Shown here piece by piece: positions 35,846-45,044 of a stretch of 64,000 nucleotides of DNA. The notes under the pieces are model-generated. The model did no database searches and was not told the origin of the DNA. It saw only the letters and a list, made by a program, of their open reading frames with translations. The translations under genes and the position numbers were made by a program. This stretch comes from SHVO01 sp041919675 (lineage in GTDB: Bacteria; Pseudomonadota; Alphaproteobacteria; Rhodospirillales; Rhodospirillaceae), in NCBI GenBank assembly GCA_041919675.1, contig JAYRTJ010000001.1, forward strand, positions 58,745 through 122,744, written 5' to 3'. The stretch's first letter is position 1, and every line of letters starts with the position of its first letter.

Positions 35846-35945
35846 TTTGCGCGAAGGGCGGCGCGAGAAGGGACGGTACGGGCCTTGTCGTCGGTAGGCT
35901 GCTTCCATAATCTCCCGGCCAAGGAAAGATGAGGAAGGATTTCGC

Positions 35946-36176
35946 ATGCCCCATATCGTCGTGAAGATGTTCCCCGGCCGTACGCAACAGCAGAAGCAGG
36001 ATCTGGCCGATGCGTTGACGCAGGCCATGATTGCCACGCTGCAGACGCCGGCCGATGCTATTTCCGTCGCCATCGAAGACATCGAAAAGCGCGATTGGAT
36101 GGATCAGGTCGCCAAGCCCGAGATCGCGGGCAAGGCCGCGACGATTTTCAAGAAACCCGGTTACGAAATTCCCTAA
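35946..36176 (+). CDS. 4-oxalocrotonate tautomerase-family enzyme
   Basis: A 76-residue tautomerase-superfamily protein. After Met removal Pro2 becomes the catalytic N-terminal Pro (MPHIVVKMFPGR). A single beta-alpha-beta unit with KQDLADALTQAM and SVAIEDIEKRDW fits the 4-OT fold, which assembles as a hexamer. It overlaps the end of the convergent cardiolipin synthase gene by four bases. Such small tautomerases act on 2-oxo acids; the specific substrate is unknown. Confidence 0.85.
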   Translation: MPHIVVKMFPGRTQQQKQDLADALTQAMIATLQTPADAISVAIEDIEKRDWMDQVAKPEIAGKAATIFKKPGYEIP

Positions 36177-37441
36177 AGCTGCGTGCGAAAGCGGATCGCG
36201 ATGCTTTCAAGGATCCGCTTGGTGACCGGACGGTGAGCCCAGCGCTTTGCCACGATTTTGCGTGATTGCGCGAAGTCGCGTTCAACCTGCTCCATCTGAA
36301 GGGCGGCGAACTTCTGATCGAAGACATTCAGATTCGCTTCGTCGTTCAGCCGGAACGACCGGTCGTCGAAATTGCAAGAGCCGACGGAGGTCCAACAGCC
36401 ATCCACGACCATGATCTTGCAGTGGATCATGGTCGGTTCGTACTCATTGATCTCGATATCGGCTTTGAGGAGTTCGGCGTAAAGCGCCTGCGAGGCCCAG
36501 CGGCCGAACTTCGCGTCCGTATGCCGGTTCGGCACCAGAATGCGCACGCGGACACCGCGTTTGCGCGCCGCGATCAGGGTTTTGATCGTCAGGGCGTCGG
36601 GCACGAAATAGGAATTCTCGATATCGATGGTCTTGGTTGCCGCGGCGATCGCCAGCAGCACCATCAGGTGCAGGCTCGAACTGCCGCCTTCCGGCGAGCT
36701 CGAGAACATCTGCGCATCCATCTCGCCCGCGGGGTCGAGCGGCGGGAAATAGGCGTCGCCGTGCAGGACCTCGCCGGTGGCCTTGATCCAGTTATCGACG
36801 AATACGGCCTGCATCTGCGCGACCACGGGACCCGTCACCTCATAGTGCGTATCGCGCCAGTGCTTGGGGTCCTGGGCATGGCCCGTCCACTCGTGCCCCA
36901 TGCCGATGCCGCCGGTGTAGCCGATTTTGCCGTCGACGATCAGGAGCTTGCGGTGGGTGCGATTGTTGACGCGCCGCCAGTGATACCAGCTTAGTTCGTG
37001 ATAGATGCGCACCTCGGCGCCGCCCTTCTTGGTCGTCTCCAAAAGGCCTTTGTCCATGGTGCGCGAGCCGATCCAGTCGAGAAGGATATGCACGCGCACG
37101 CCGCGTTTGGCCGCATCGGTCAGCGCTTTGCAGAATTCTCCCGCGATTTCGTCGCGGAAGATAAAAGACTCAAACGTGATGCTGACCTTCGCGGTGCGGA
37201 TCGACTCCAGCATGGCGGGGAACGTGTCGTCCCCGTTCAGGAGGATGCGCACATTGTTGCCGGGCAGGATCGAGGGGCCGAGCAGCACGCCGAGGGAGCG
37301 GCGGAAATCGATGTCCGCGCTGGTATAGAGTGTCTTCGGCCGGCGGGTGAGGCGCTTTTCCGCGGTCACAAGGTTGGCGCCGATGAAAATCACGAAAATC
37401 AGCACCGGGATGAACGCGATGACCCAATAAATCGAAATCAT
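36173..37441 (-). CDS. cls: Cardiolipin synthase (phospholipase D family)
   Basis: A 422-residue membrane enzyme. ATG 37441 starts an N-terminal membrane helix (MISIYWVIAFIPVLIFVIF). Two HKD motifs are present: HRKLLIVDGKIGYTGG and HCKIMVVDGCWTSVGSCN, as in Cls-type synthases that condense two phosphatidylglycerols into cardiolipin. It has only one N-terminal helix, like ClsB/C forms. It is divergent from a YbhN-like membrane gene, a pairing also known for clsB and ybhN in E. coli. Confidence 0.85.
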   Translation of the reverse strand: MISIYWVIAFIPVLIFVIFIGANLVTAEKRLTRRPKTLYTSADIDFRRSLGVLLGPSILPGNNVRILLNGDDTFPAMLESIRTAKVSITFESFIFRDEIAGEFCKALTDAAKRGVRVHILLDWIGSRTMDKGLLETTKKGGAEVRIYHELSWYHWRRVNNRTHRKLLIVDGKIGYTGGIGMGHEWTGHAQDPKHWRDTHYEVTGPVVAQMQAVFVDNWIKATGEVLHGDAYFPPLDPAGEMDAQMFSSSPEGGSSSLHLMVLLAIAAATKTIDIENSYFVPDALTIKTLIAARKRGVRVRILVPNRHTDAKFGRWASQALYAELLKADIEINEYEPTMIHCKIMVVDGCWTSVGSCNFDDRSFRLNDEANLNVFDQKFAALQMEQVERDFAQSRKIVAKRWAHRPVTKRILESIAIRFRTQL

Positions 37442-37589
37442 TGGGACCCCGTTCTCAGGACCCGGAACGCGCGTGAGAAGGCGCCCGCCAAGCAACCGTG
37501 CAGGGAACATAAGCGCATAAAATCGAAAATAGGCCGTATCACAATCGCCGCGTATCCGTTGTTGCCCGAACAACGATGGAGAGAAAGAT

Positions 37590-38528
37590 TTGTCACGGGC
37601 GAAGGGGCGGGGCGCGGTCCTCAAAAAAGTCTCGGTTCTGATTCCGGTCGTGATGCTTCCGCTCGGAGCCTGGCTCGGATACCGCACATTCGAGGACCGT
37701 TCGGCGGCGGAGATCTGGTCGGCGGTGACGGGTCTTCCTGCCTTCCGGCTGATCCTGGCCTTCGCCTGCGCGGCCGGGAGCTATCTGTGTCTGACGGGCT
37801 TTGACACCCTCGCCATTCGAACCCTCGGCAAGCGCATCGCCTATCCAAAGATCGCGCTCACGTCCTTCATCAGTCTCGGCATAGGTCACACCGTCGGCGT
37901 CGCCGTGCTGAGCAGCGGCGCATTGCGCTACCGGCTCTACGCCGGTTTTGGCCTCACCGCCGGCGATGTGGCGAAAGTCATTTTGCTGTGCGCGGTCACC
38001 GTCGGGCTCGGTCTGATAGGCCTCGGGGGCCTCAGCCTTGTCGTTCGGCCTCACCTCGACATCGGCGGATTTGAGATGTCACCCTTTCTCGCGCGCAGTG
38101 TCGGCGCTTTATGTCTTGCGCTCCTCGGCCTTTATGTCTTCACGGCATGGCGGCGCAAAACGCCGCTGCATGTTCGCGGTCATGAAATTCGCTTGCCGAA
38201 TGCGCGCATCGCCATGGCCCAGGTTGCGCTCGGCATCGTGAATTTCGCTTTTGTCGCCGGCACGCTCTACCAACTGCTCGCCGGCGCCGCGTCCTACGGC
38301 CAAACGGTTTCCGCCTATGTGATCGCCAATCTCTCGGCGCTCGTCAGCCATGTGCCCGGCGGCATTGGTGTATTGGAGTACGTGATTTCCAAGCTCGTGA
38401 ACCACGGCGACGTGTTGGGGGCGCTCATCGCCTTCCGCATTATCTATTTCCTCGTACCGCTCACGCTTGCGATCACGCTGCTCATTGCCACCGAGGCCTA
38501 TCGCTGGCGGCGCAAGAAGCAGAGTTAG
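37590..38528 (+). CDS. YbhN/UPF0104-type membrane protein (LPG_synthase_TM)
   Basis: A 312-residue inner-membrane protein of the YbhN/AglD/MprF-N class with about eight helices. It has the conserved SHVPGGIGVLEYV motif and FISLGIGHTVGVAVLSSGALRYRLYA. TTG 37590 is the likely start. The neighbouring divergent gene is cardiolipin synthase, which suggests that both act on phospholipids, for example lipid flipping or modification. No aminoacyl-transfer domain follows, so it is not a full MprF. It overlaps the convergent EamA gene by four bases. Confidence 0.8.
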   Translation: MSRAKGRGAVLKKVSVLIPVVMLPLGAWLGYRTFEDRSAAEIWSAVTGLPAFRLILAFACAAGSYLCLTGFDTLAIRTLGKRIAYPKIALTSFISLGIGHTVGVAVLSSGALRYRLYAGFGLTAGDVAKVILLCAVTVGLGLIGLGGLSLVVRPHLDIGGFEMSPFLARSVGALCLALLGLYVFTAWRRKTPLHVRGHEIRLPNARIAMAQVALGIVNFAFVAGTLYQLLAGAASYGQTVSAYVIANLSALVSHVPGGIGVLEYVISKLVNHGDVLGALIAFRIIYFLVPLTLAITLLIATEAYRWRRKKQS

Positions 38529-39406
38529 TCGTCGTCCTTCTCTCGGCGGATTTCGCCGACCAGCACACCGGCGATCACCAGCGCGCCGCCGATCCAGCCG
38601 AAAACACCAAGCCGCTCACCGGCCATGAGACCGATCAGTCCCGCCCACACCGGCTCTGTCGCATAGATGATCGTCGCCCGGGCGGGGCTCACGATCTTCT
38701 GCGCCCAGTTCATGGTGAGCTGGATGATGGAGCTCGCAAGGCCCAGCACCGCCGCCGTCGCGACCAACGGCCACGGGATATCCACCGGAACGGTTTCGCC
38801 GAACACCGGCATGAGGGTGAACGCCAGGAGCGAAGTCACCGCGAGCTGGATCGCGGTCACGCGCCGCGCGTCGGCCTCGGGCGCGAAATATCCGATGAGC
38901 AGAATTTCGGCAGCGAATATAAAGGCGCTGAGGAGGGTGATGAACTCCCCCCAGCCGAGATGATCGAGCCCCGCGCCGCGCGAGCCGATCAACGTCACGC
39001 CAAGGAACGCGAGCCCCACCGCCAGCCATGTGGTGAGCCGTGGAGGCCGGCGCAGCACCGCCCACTGCAACAGCGGCACGATGGGCACATAGAACGCGGT
39101 GATGAAGGCGGATTCGGAACTGAGGACGTGTTTCAGTCCTTCCGATTGCAGGGTGTAGCCCGCGCAGATCGAAACGCCGATGGCGCAGCCCGCGACGATC
39201 TCGCCGCGCGTGACCTGTTTCAAGGTCTTGCCGGCGATGAGGAAGGCGATGGTCGCGGCGATGGCGAAACGCGAGCCCACGAAGAACAGCGGGCCCGACA
39301 TGGTCACGGCGAATTGAACGGCCAGGAACGTTGCGCCCCAGACCATGGTGATGGCGAGCAGGGCGGCTTCGGCACGCAGACGCAAGATCGGTCCCCCGAG
39401 GGGCAT
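38525..39406 (-). CDS. EamA/DMT-family transporter
   Basis: A 293-residue membrane protein with ten predicted helices in two EamA repeats (ITMVWGATFLAVQFAVT...; VLGLASSIIQLTMNWAQKIVSPARATIIYATEPVWAGLIGLMAGERL). The pattern is that of drug/metabolite exporters. ATG 39406 is chosen; an upstream TTG at 39451 is also in frame. Substrate unknown. The gene is the last of a convergent pair with the YbhN-like gene. Confidence 0.8.
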   Translation of the reverse strand: MPLGGPILRLRAEAALLAITMVWGATFLAVQFAVTMSGPLFFVGSRFAIAATIAFLIAGKTLKQVTRGEIVAGCAIGVSICAGYTLQSEGLKHVLSSESAFITAFYVPIVPLLQWAVLRRPPRLTTWLAVGLAFLGVTLIGSRGAGLDHLGWGEFITLLSAFIFAAEILLIGYFAPEADARRVTAIQLAVTSLLAFTLMPVFGETVPVDIPWPLVATAAVLGLASSIIQLTMNWAQKIVSPARATIIYATEPVWAGLIGLMAGERLGVFGWIGGALVIAGVLVGEIRREKDDD

Positions 39407-39468
39407 TTTCCGAAAAAGTGTGAGCGGTTTTCCGGTAAGAACATGCCCCAAATAAAAAGAATTTTTGG

Positions 39469-39897
39469 CTAGAAGGTGATCTTCACCGACGCGGCCGAAC
39501 GTTGAGCGGTTCCGTGATACACCGCTTCGATGTTGTTGCCATCAGGATCCGTCACGAAGGCGGCGTAGTAGCCGGGATGATACGGCCGCTCGCCCGGCTT
39601 GCCGTTGTCTTTGCCGCCGGCCGACACGGCGGCGGCATGGAACGCGTCGACCTGCGCGCGGTCCTTGGCTTGGAACGCCAGATGCACACGGCCCGTCAGT
39701 TCACCCTGCGCCGCGCGGCTCTCCTTGCTGGAGATGAACAGTTCATCCGCCCAGAAGAAATCCGGCCCTTCGCCGCCGATTTCGAGGCCAAGCGCCGCCA
39801 AGGCCGCCTCATAGAATCGGCGGCTCGCCTTCAAGTCCCGCACCACCAGTTGCAGATGGTCGATCAGACGGCCGCGGTGCAGTTCCTGGGCTTCCAT
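39469..39897 (-). CDS. VOC/glyoxalase-fold protein
   Basis: A 142-residue vicinal-oxygen-chelate protein with two beta-alpha-beta-beta units: IDHLQLVVRDLKASRRFY and a C-terminal AAFVTDPDGNNIEAVYH. The likely metal residues are the first His, the middle His (VHLAF) and Glu in NNIEAVY. The common family includes glyoxalase I, dioxygenases and fosfomycin enzymes; the function cannot be decided from sequence. It lies upstream of a divergent RND efflux operon. Confidence 0.75.
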   Translation of the reverse strand: MEAQELHRGRLIDHLQLVVRDLKASRRFYEAALAALGLEIGGEGPDFFWADELFISSKESRAAQGELTGRVHLAFQAKDRAQVDAFHAAAVSAGGKDNGKPGERPYHPGYYAAFVTDPDGNNIEAVYHGTAQRSAASVKITF

Positions 39898-40096
39898 ATT
39901 TGACTCCTCGGGTATTCATTAATGGTTCAACACATTGTCGCGGGCCGCGAATTAATCGCTATTCCTGCGACCCCGGATGTTGCCCGCCGGCATCACCCTA
40001 CATTGAGAACGTGTAATTTACCCTGTTCACGCTGGCGTGACTGGGGCTCTCCCTTATATAAAGTCGCCGGGGTCGCGGCGTTGGGCGGAAAGTGTA

Positions 40097-41275
40097 ATGA
40101 CGAACATGTCCAAAGGGCCGCAGGAGGCTGCGCGTGGCGCACTGCCTCCTTTCTTGTCGACGTCTACCATTGAACGCCGGACTCTTGCGGGCGTTCCGCG
40201 TAACTATCTCATTGCCGGTGGCATTGCCGCCGTCGCGCTGATTGTGGGCGCGGTGGTGTTCATGCGTCCGAAGGCGCCGCCGCCTGCGGCCGGAGGCGCA
40301 TCGCCGCCGGTGCTCACCGTGACCGCGGCCAGCCCGCACACCGTCAATTGGGCCGACACCATCGAAATCTCCGGCGCCATCGTGCCGTGGCAGGAAGCGA
40401 TCATCGGTCCGCAGATCTCCGGCCCGCAGATCACCGAAGTGCTGGCCGAAGTCGGCGATCAGGTGAAAAAGGGCGAAGTGCTCGCGCGTCTCGATAAGGC
40501 GCTCCTGCGCGCCGACGAAGCGGTACTTCTCGCCGCCTTCGAACAGGCCGACGCCAACTACAAGCGCGCCGTCGCGTTGAAGGAAAAGGGCTTCATCAGC
40601 GAGCAGAACATCCTCTCGCTCGAAACCCAGATGAAAACCAGCCGTGCGCAACTTGAAGCCAAACGCGTGCAGCTCCGTTATGCCGACATTGTCGCGCCGG
40701 ACGATGGTGTGATCAGTGCGCGCAACGCCACGCTTGGCGCGATCGCGTCGCCCAGCCAGGAACTCTTCCGTCTCATTCGCCAGAACCGCCTTGAATGGCG
40801 CGGTGAGCTCTCCGCGCGGCACTTGACCGCCGTGAAGCCCGATCAGGACGTGCGCCTCACGCTGCCTTCGGGCGGCGAAGCGGCGGCGAAAGTGCGTCAG
40901 AACGCGCCGGCCCTCAGCGCCGACGCGCGCCTCGGCACCGTCTATGCCGATCTCGCGCCCGGCTCCGAAGCGCACGCCGGCATGTACGCCACGGGCCGCA
41001 TCATCATCGATCAGCGTCCTGCCATGGTCGTCCCGTCCGAGGGCGTCATTCTGCGTGATGGGCGCACCTATGTGCTCCAGCTTGCCGATGGGAGCGAGAC
41101 GTCCAAAGTCACGCTCCGCGCCGTGGAAACCGGCCGCCGCGAGGGCTCTGAGGTCGAGATCGTGAGCGGGCTTGAGCCGACGGCGCGTATCGCCGTACGC
41201 GGCGCGGGCTTCCTCAATGACGGCGACCACGTGCGCCTCTCTGAAGGACCTAAACCCGCCGCGGCCTCGAAATAG
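40097..41275 (+). CDS. RND efflux periplasmic adaptor subunit
   Basis: A 392-residue HlyD/MexE-type membrane-fusion protein. It has an N-terminal anchor helix (about 36-56), a biotinyl-lipoyl-like domain (GPQISGPQITEVLAEVGDQVKKGEVLARLD), a helical hairpin (about 150-200) and a barrel domain (RLEWRGELSARHLTAVKPDQDV). ATG 40097 is used; an earlier in-frame start adds 20 residues without a better site. The RND pump gene follows 12 bases later, so both form one operon. No TolC-type outer-membrane partner is present here. Confidence 0.88.
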   Translation: MTNMSKGPQEAARGALPPFLSTSTIERRTLAGVPRNYLIAGGIAAVALIVGAVVFMRPKAPPPAAGGASPPVLTVTAASPHTVNWADTIEISGAIVPWQEAIIGPQISGPQITEVLAEVGDQVKKGEVLARLDKALLRADEAVLLAAFEQADANYKRAVALKEKGFISEQNILSLETQMKTSRAQLEAKRVQLRYADIVAPDDGVISARNATLGAIASPSQELFRLIRQNRLEWRGELSARHLTAVKPDQDVRLTLPSGGEAAAKVRQNAPALSADARLGTVYADLAPGSEAHAGMYATGRIIIDQRPAMVVPSEGVILRDGRTYVLQLADGSETSKVTLRAVETGRREGSEVEIVSGLEPTARIAVRGAGFLNDGDHVRLSEGPKPAAASK

Positions 41276-41287
41276 GCGGAGGCACAC

Positions 41288-44200
41288 ATGAACTTTGCCA
41301 CCTGGTCGATCCGGAACCCGGTTCCCACGATCCTCCTGTTCGCGCTTTTGTCGTTCGCCGGGATCTACGGCTTCAAAAGCCTGCCGATCCAGAATTTTCC
41401 GGATATCGATCTCCCGGCGGTGAACGTCACGCTGTCGCTGCCCGGCGCCGCGCCGGCGCAGCTTGAAACCGAAGTCGCGCGCCGCGTCGAGGATTCGCTC
41501 GCCACGCTCCAGGGCCTGCGTCACCTGCGCACCACCATCACGACAGGGCGCGTCAGCATCAACGTCGAGTTCCAGCTCAACAAGAACCTTTCCGACGCCG
41601 TCACCGAAACCAAGAACGCGGTCGACCAGGCGCGCGGCGATCTGCCCGCCGACGTGATGCCGCCGGTCATCACCGCCCAGCAGATCCAGGGCGGTCCGAC
41701 GGCCGGATACGCCGTTTCGTCCACGCGCCTCGATGAAGAGCAGCTCTCCTGGTACGTCGACGACACGCTTTCGCGCGCCGTGCTCGCCGTGCCCGGTGTG
41801 GGCCGTGTCGAGCGTATCGGCGGCGTGCAGCGCGAAGTCACCGTCCAGATCGACCCCGTCCGCATGGCTGGGCTCGGCATTACGGCGGTCCAGGTTTCCC
41901 GTGCGCTGCGCCAGGTGCAGCAGGAATCTTCCGGCGGACGCGCCCAAATCGGCGGCGGCGAACAGGCGGTTCGCACCATCGCCTTGGCTCGCCGGGCCGG
42001 CGAACTCGCCGCGCTGCCGATCGTGCTTCCCAACGGCAAAAGCGTCAGGCTGGACGAAGTCGCGATGATCACCGACGGCTCGGGTGAACGCACCCAGGCC
42101 GCGCGCCTCAACGGCAAACAGGCCGTCGGTTTCCGTGTCTATCGTTCGCGCGGCTACGACGAGGTGGCCATGTCGCGCGGCGTGAAGGCCGCCGTGGAAG
42201 CGCTCACCGCCGCCGACCCCAGCCTCGCGGCCATCAAGGTCTTCGACAATACCGAGTTCACAGCCGCCCAGTATGAAGGCTCGATGCACCTTCTGTTCGA
42301 GGGCGCGATCCTCGCCATCCTGGTGGTCTGGCTGTTCCTGCGCGACTGGCGGGCGACGCTGATCTCCGCCACGGCGCTGCCGCTTTCCATCCTGCCGGCG
42401 TTCGCGGCCATGCAGTGGCTCGGCTACTCGCTCAATACCATCACGCTCCTTGCGCTTGCGGTTATCGTGGGCATCCTGGTCGACGACGCGATTGTGGAAA
42501 TCGAGAACGTCGAGCGGCACATCAACCAGGGTAAGCCGGTCAAGGAAGCCACCGCCGACGCGGTGAACGAAATCGCCCTTGCGGTGATCGCCACCACCAT
42601 GACCTTGGTGGTCGTGTTCCTGCCGACGGCCCTCATGAGCGGCATCCCGGGTCTCATCTTCCAGCAGTTCGGCTGGACGGTGGTGATCGCGGTGCTCGCC
42701 TCGCTCCTGGTCGCACGCATGTTCACCCCCATGCTGGCGGCGCGTTTCCTGAAGGCCAAACACCGCCCCGAGGAGACCACGGGCCCCATCATGCGCCGCT
42801 ACGTCGCCGCGGTGGAATGGTGCCTCATGCACCGCAAGACGACCCTCGCCGGCGCCCTCGCGTTCTTCATCGGGTCGGTCGCGTTGGTGCCGCTGATCCC
42901 TTCGGGTTTCATCCCCCAGGGCGACGCGGGTATCACCAGCATCCGCGTGGAACTGCCGCCCGGCAGCAACCTCGAGCGTACCCTTGAGACCAGCGAACAG
43001 GTCCGCGCCGTGCTCGCCGGCATTCCCGGCGTGAAAGACACCTTCACCGTCATCGGGGGCGGCACCTTCGGCAACGGCCCCGGCGAAGTCCGCCGCGGCA
43101 ATATCCTCGTTGTCCTTGGGCCGCGCGGCGAGCGTCCGGTCCAGAAGGAAATCGAGCGCACGATGCGCAAGGCCCTTCTGCAGGTGCCGGGCGCCAAGTT
43201 CGACATCGGTTTCGGCGGCCAGGGCGAAAAGCTCCAGCTCACCCTGACCAGCGCCGACCGCAACGCCTTGATCGCCAGCACGCGGACCCTGGAACGCGAA
43301 CTGCGCGGCATCGGCTCGCTGTCGAACGTCAATTCCACCGCCAACCTCGAGCGCCCCGAGATCGTGGTGCGCCCGAACCTGGAACTCGCGGCCGAACGCG
43401 GCGTGACGGCGGCCGCGATCGGTGAAACGTTGCGTACGGCCACGGCCGGCGACTTCGATCCGCAGGTCGCCAAGCTCAACCTCGACACGCGCCAGATCTA
43501 CATCCGCGTGCGCATGCCCGATGAAGCGCGTACGGACATGAACACCATCGCCAACCTTCGTGTCCCCGCACGCAATGGCTTGGTGCCTCTGTCCAGCGTC
43601 GCGGACATCAGCCTCGAGAACGGCCCGATCCAGATCGACCGTTACGACCGGTCGCGTTATGTGAACGTAACGGCTGATCTCAACGGCATGCCGCTGGGGG
43701 CCGCGCTCAATCAGGCCATGAACTCTCCGGCCGTCAAGACGCTGCCTGACAGCGTGCGCATGATCCGCACCGGCGACGCGGAATTCGTGAGCGAGCTGTT
43801 CCGCGGCTTCAACATCGCGCTCATCACCGGCTTTGTGTGCATCTTCTGCGTGCTGGTGCTCTTGTTCCGCGACTTCCTGCAGCCGGTGACCATCCTATCG
43901 GCCATTCCGCTCTGCGCGGGCGGAGCCTTCATCGCGCTGCTCATCGGGCGGATCGAGTTGGGCCTGCCGGCCATGATCGGTCTCGTGACCCTCATGGGCA
44001 TCGTCACCAAGAACTCGATCCTCCTGGTCGATTACGCGGTGATGGGCATCAAGGACCACGGCCTCCCGGTCCACACCGCGCTGCTCGAGGCCTGCCGCAA
44101 GCGCGCGCGTCCGATCGTGATGACCACGGTCGCGATGATCGCGGGCATGGTGCCGATCGCGATTGGTCTCGGTGAAGACTCCAGCTTCCGTCAGCCCATG

Positions 44201-44374
44201 GCGGTCGCGGTCATCGGCGGTCTTATCACCTCGACCGCGCTCAGCCTGCTGGTGGTGCCGGTGGTGTTCATCTACATCGACCGCTTCGAGGACTGGGTCG
44301 GCCGTATGCGCCGCCGATTCTCCCATCATGCTCCTGCGGCCGACGCCGCACCGTCATCTCATCCGGCGGAGTGA
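41288..44374 (+). CDS. RND efflux transporter (HAE1/AcrB type)
   Basis: A 1028-residue inner-membrane pump with 12 helices and two large periplasmic loops. It starts MNFATWSIRNPVPTILLFALL, and the proton-relay residues appear in GILVDDAIVEIENVERH (TM4, Asp-Asp) and VTKNSILLVDYA (TM10, Lys). This is the HAE1 family of hydrophobe and amphiphile exporters, not the heavy-metal CzcA group. It pairs with the adaptor just upstream. The substrate is unknown. Confidence 0.9.
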   Translation: MNFATWSIRNPVPTILLFALLSFAGIYGFKSLPIQNFPDIDLPAVNVTLSLPGAAPAQLETEVARRVEDSLATLQGLRHLRTTITTGRVSINVEFQLNKNLSDAVTETKNAVDQARGDLPADVMPPVITAQQIQGGPTAGYAVSSTRLDEEQLSWYVDDTLSRAVLAVPGVGRVERIGGVQREVTVQIDPVRMAGLGITAVQVSRALRQVQQESSGGRAQIGGGEQAVRTIALARRAGELAALPIVLPNGKSVRLDEVAMITDGSGERTQAARLNGKQAVGFRVYRSRGYDEVAMSRGVKAAVEALTAADPSLAAIKVFDNTEFTAAQYEGSMHLLFEGAILAILVVWLFLRDWRATLISATALPLSILPAFAAMQWLGYSLNTITLLALAVIVGILVDDAIVEIENVERHINQGKPVKEATADAVNEIALAVIATTMTLVVVFLPTALMSGIPGLIFQQFGWTVVIAVLASLLVARMFTPMLAARFLKAKHRPEETTGPIMRRYVAAVEWCLMHRKTTLAGALAFFIGSVALVPLIPSGFIPQGDAGITSIRVELPPGSNLERTLETSEQVRAVLAGIPGVKDTFTVIGGGTFGNGPGEVRRGNILVVLGPRGERPVQKEIERTMRKALLQVPGAKFDIGFGGQGEKLQLTLTSADRNALIASTRTLERELRGIGSLSNVNSTANLERPEIVVRPNLELAAERGVTAAAIGETLRTATAGDFDPQVAKLNLDTRQIYIRVRMPDEARTDMNTIANLRVPARNGLVPLSSVADISLENGPIQIDRYDRSRYVNVTADLNGMPLGAALNQAMNSPAVKTLPDSVRMIRTGDAEFVSELFRGFNIALITGFVCIFCVLVLLFRDFLQPVTILSAIPLCAGGAFIALLIGRIELGLPAMIGLVTLMGIVTKNSILLVDYAVMGIKDHGLPVHTALLEACRKRARPIVMTTVAMIAGMVPIAIGLGEDSSFRQPMAVAVIGGLITSTALSLLVVPVVFIYIDRFEDWVGRMRRRFSHHAPAADAAPSSHPAE

Positions 44375-44375
44375 G

Positions 44376-45014
44376 TTAGGCGCTGACGTCCGAGGTCGTC
44401 TGCGCGAAGGCCGGCAGTTTGCGCAGGCGCGCATCGATTTCCACCAAACGCGGAACGGCCGATAGATTCGCCTTGAACCGGCGGGCGTTGACCATCTGCG
44501 GCGCGAGGCAGATATCCGCCATGCTCACGGTATTGCCGAAGCAATAAACGCCCTGCGCCGGGGCGCGGATCACGAGTTCTTCCAGCGCCGAAAGGCCGGT
44601 CACGATCCAATGGCGCGCCCATTCCATCACTTTCTCTTCCGGCTGCGCGAGCTCCTTGCGCAGGTAGTTGAGGACCCTGAGATTCTGGATCGGATGGATG
44701 TCGGCAGTCACCGCGAAGGTCATCGCGCGCACCAGGGCCCGGTACACCGCATCCGACGGAAGGAGCGCAGGGCTCGGGTACATCTCATCGAGATACTCGA
44801 TGATGGCGATGGACTGGGTGAGGATGGAGCCGTTGACGTTGAGGCTCGGCACCAGGCCTTGCGGATTGACCGCTTTATAGGCGCCGCCGTGTTGTTCGCC
44901 GCCGTCGCGCACGAGGTGGATCTCCGCCTTGGCGGCGTTCAGGCCTTTCAGCGCGAGCGCGATCCTCACCCGGTACGCGGCGGACGAGCGGGCGTAGTCA
45001 TAAAGTTCGATCAT
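44376..45014 (-). CDS. maiA: Maleylacetoacetate isomerase
   Basis: A 212-residue zeta-class glutathione S-transferase. The SSAAYRVRIAL motif carries the catalytic Ser, followed by NPQGLVPSL and, in the thiol-binding fold, TQSIAIIEYLDE. It isomerises maleylacetoacetate to fumarylacetoacetate in tyrosine breakdown. Last gene of the hpd-VOC-fahA-maiA unit. ATG 45014 has a GCGGGG ribosome site; GTG 45044 is a weaker alternative that abuts the fahA stop. Confidence 0.88.
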   Translation of the reverse strand: MIELYDYARSSAAYRVRIALALKGLNAAKAEIHLVRDGGEQHGGAYKAVNPQGLVPSLNVNGSILTQSIAIIEYLDEMYPSPALLPSDAVYRALVRAMTFAVTADIHPIQNLRVLNYLRKELAQPEEKVMEWARHWIVTGLSALEELVIRAPAQGVYCFGNTVSMADICLAPQMVNARRFKANLSAVPRLVEIDARLRKLPAFAQTTSDVSA

Positions 45015-45044
45015 CGTTGACCCCGCCAATCGGAATTTCAACAC

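Noticed and set aside
39998..42832. A 944-codon open frame on the minus strand
   Set aside because: It is antisense to the RND adaptor and pump genes, whose domains are unmistakable. Its product is Arg/His/Gly/Asp-rich, as expected for a shadow frame in high-GC DNA.
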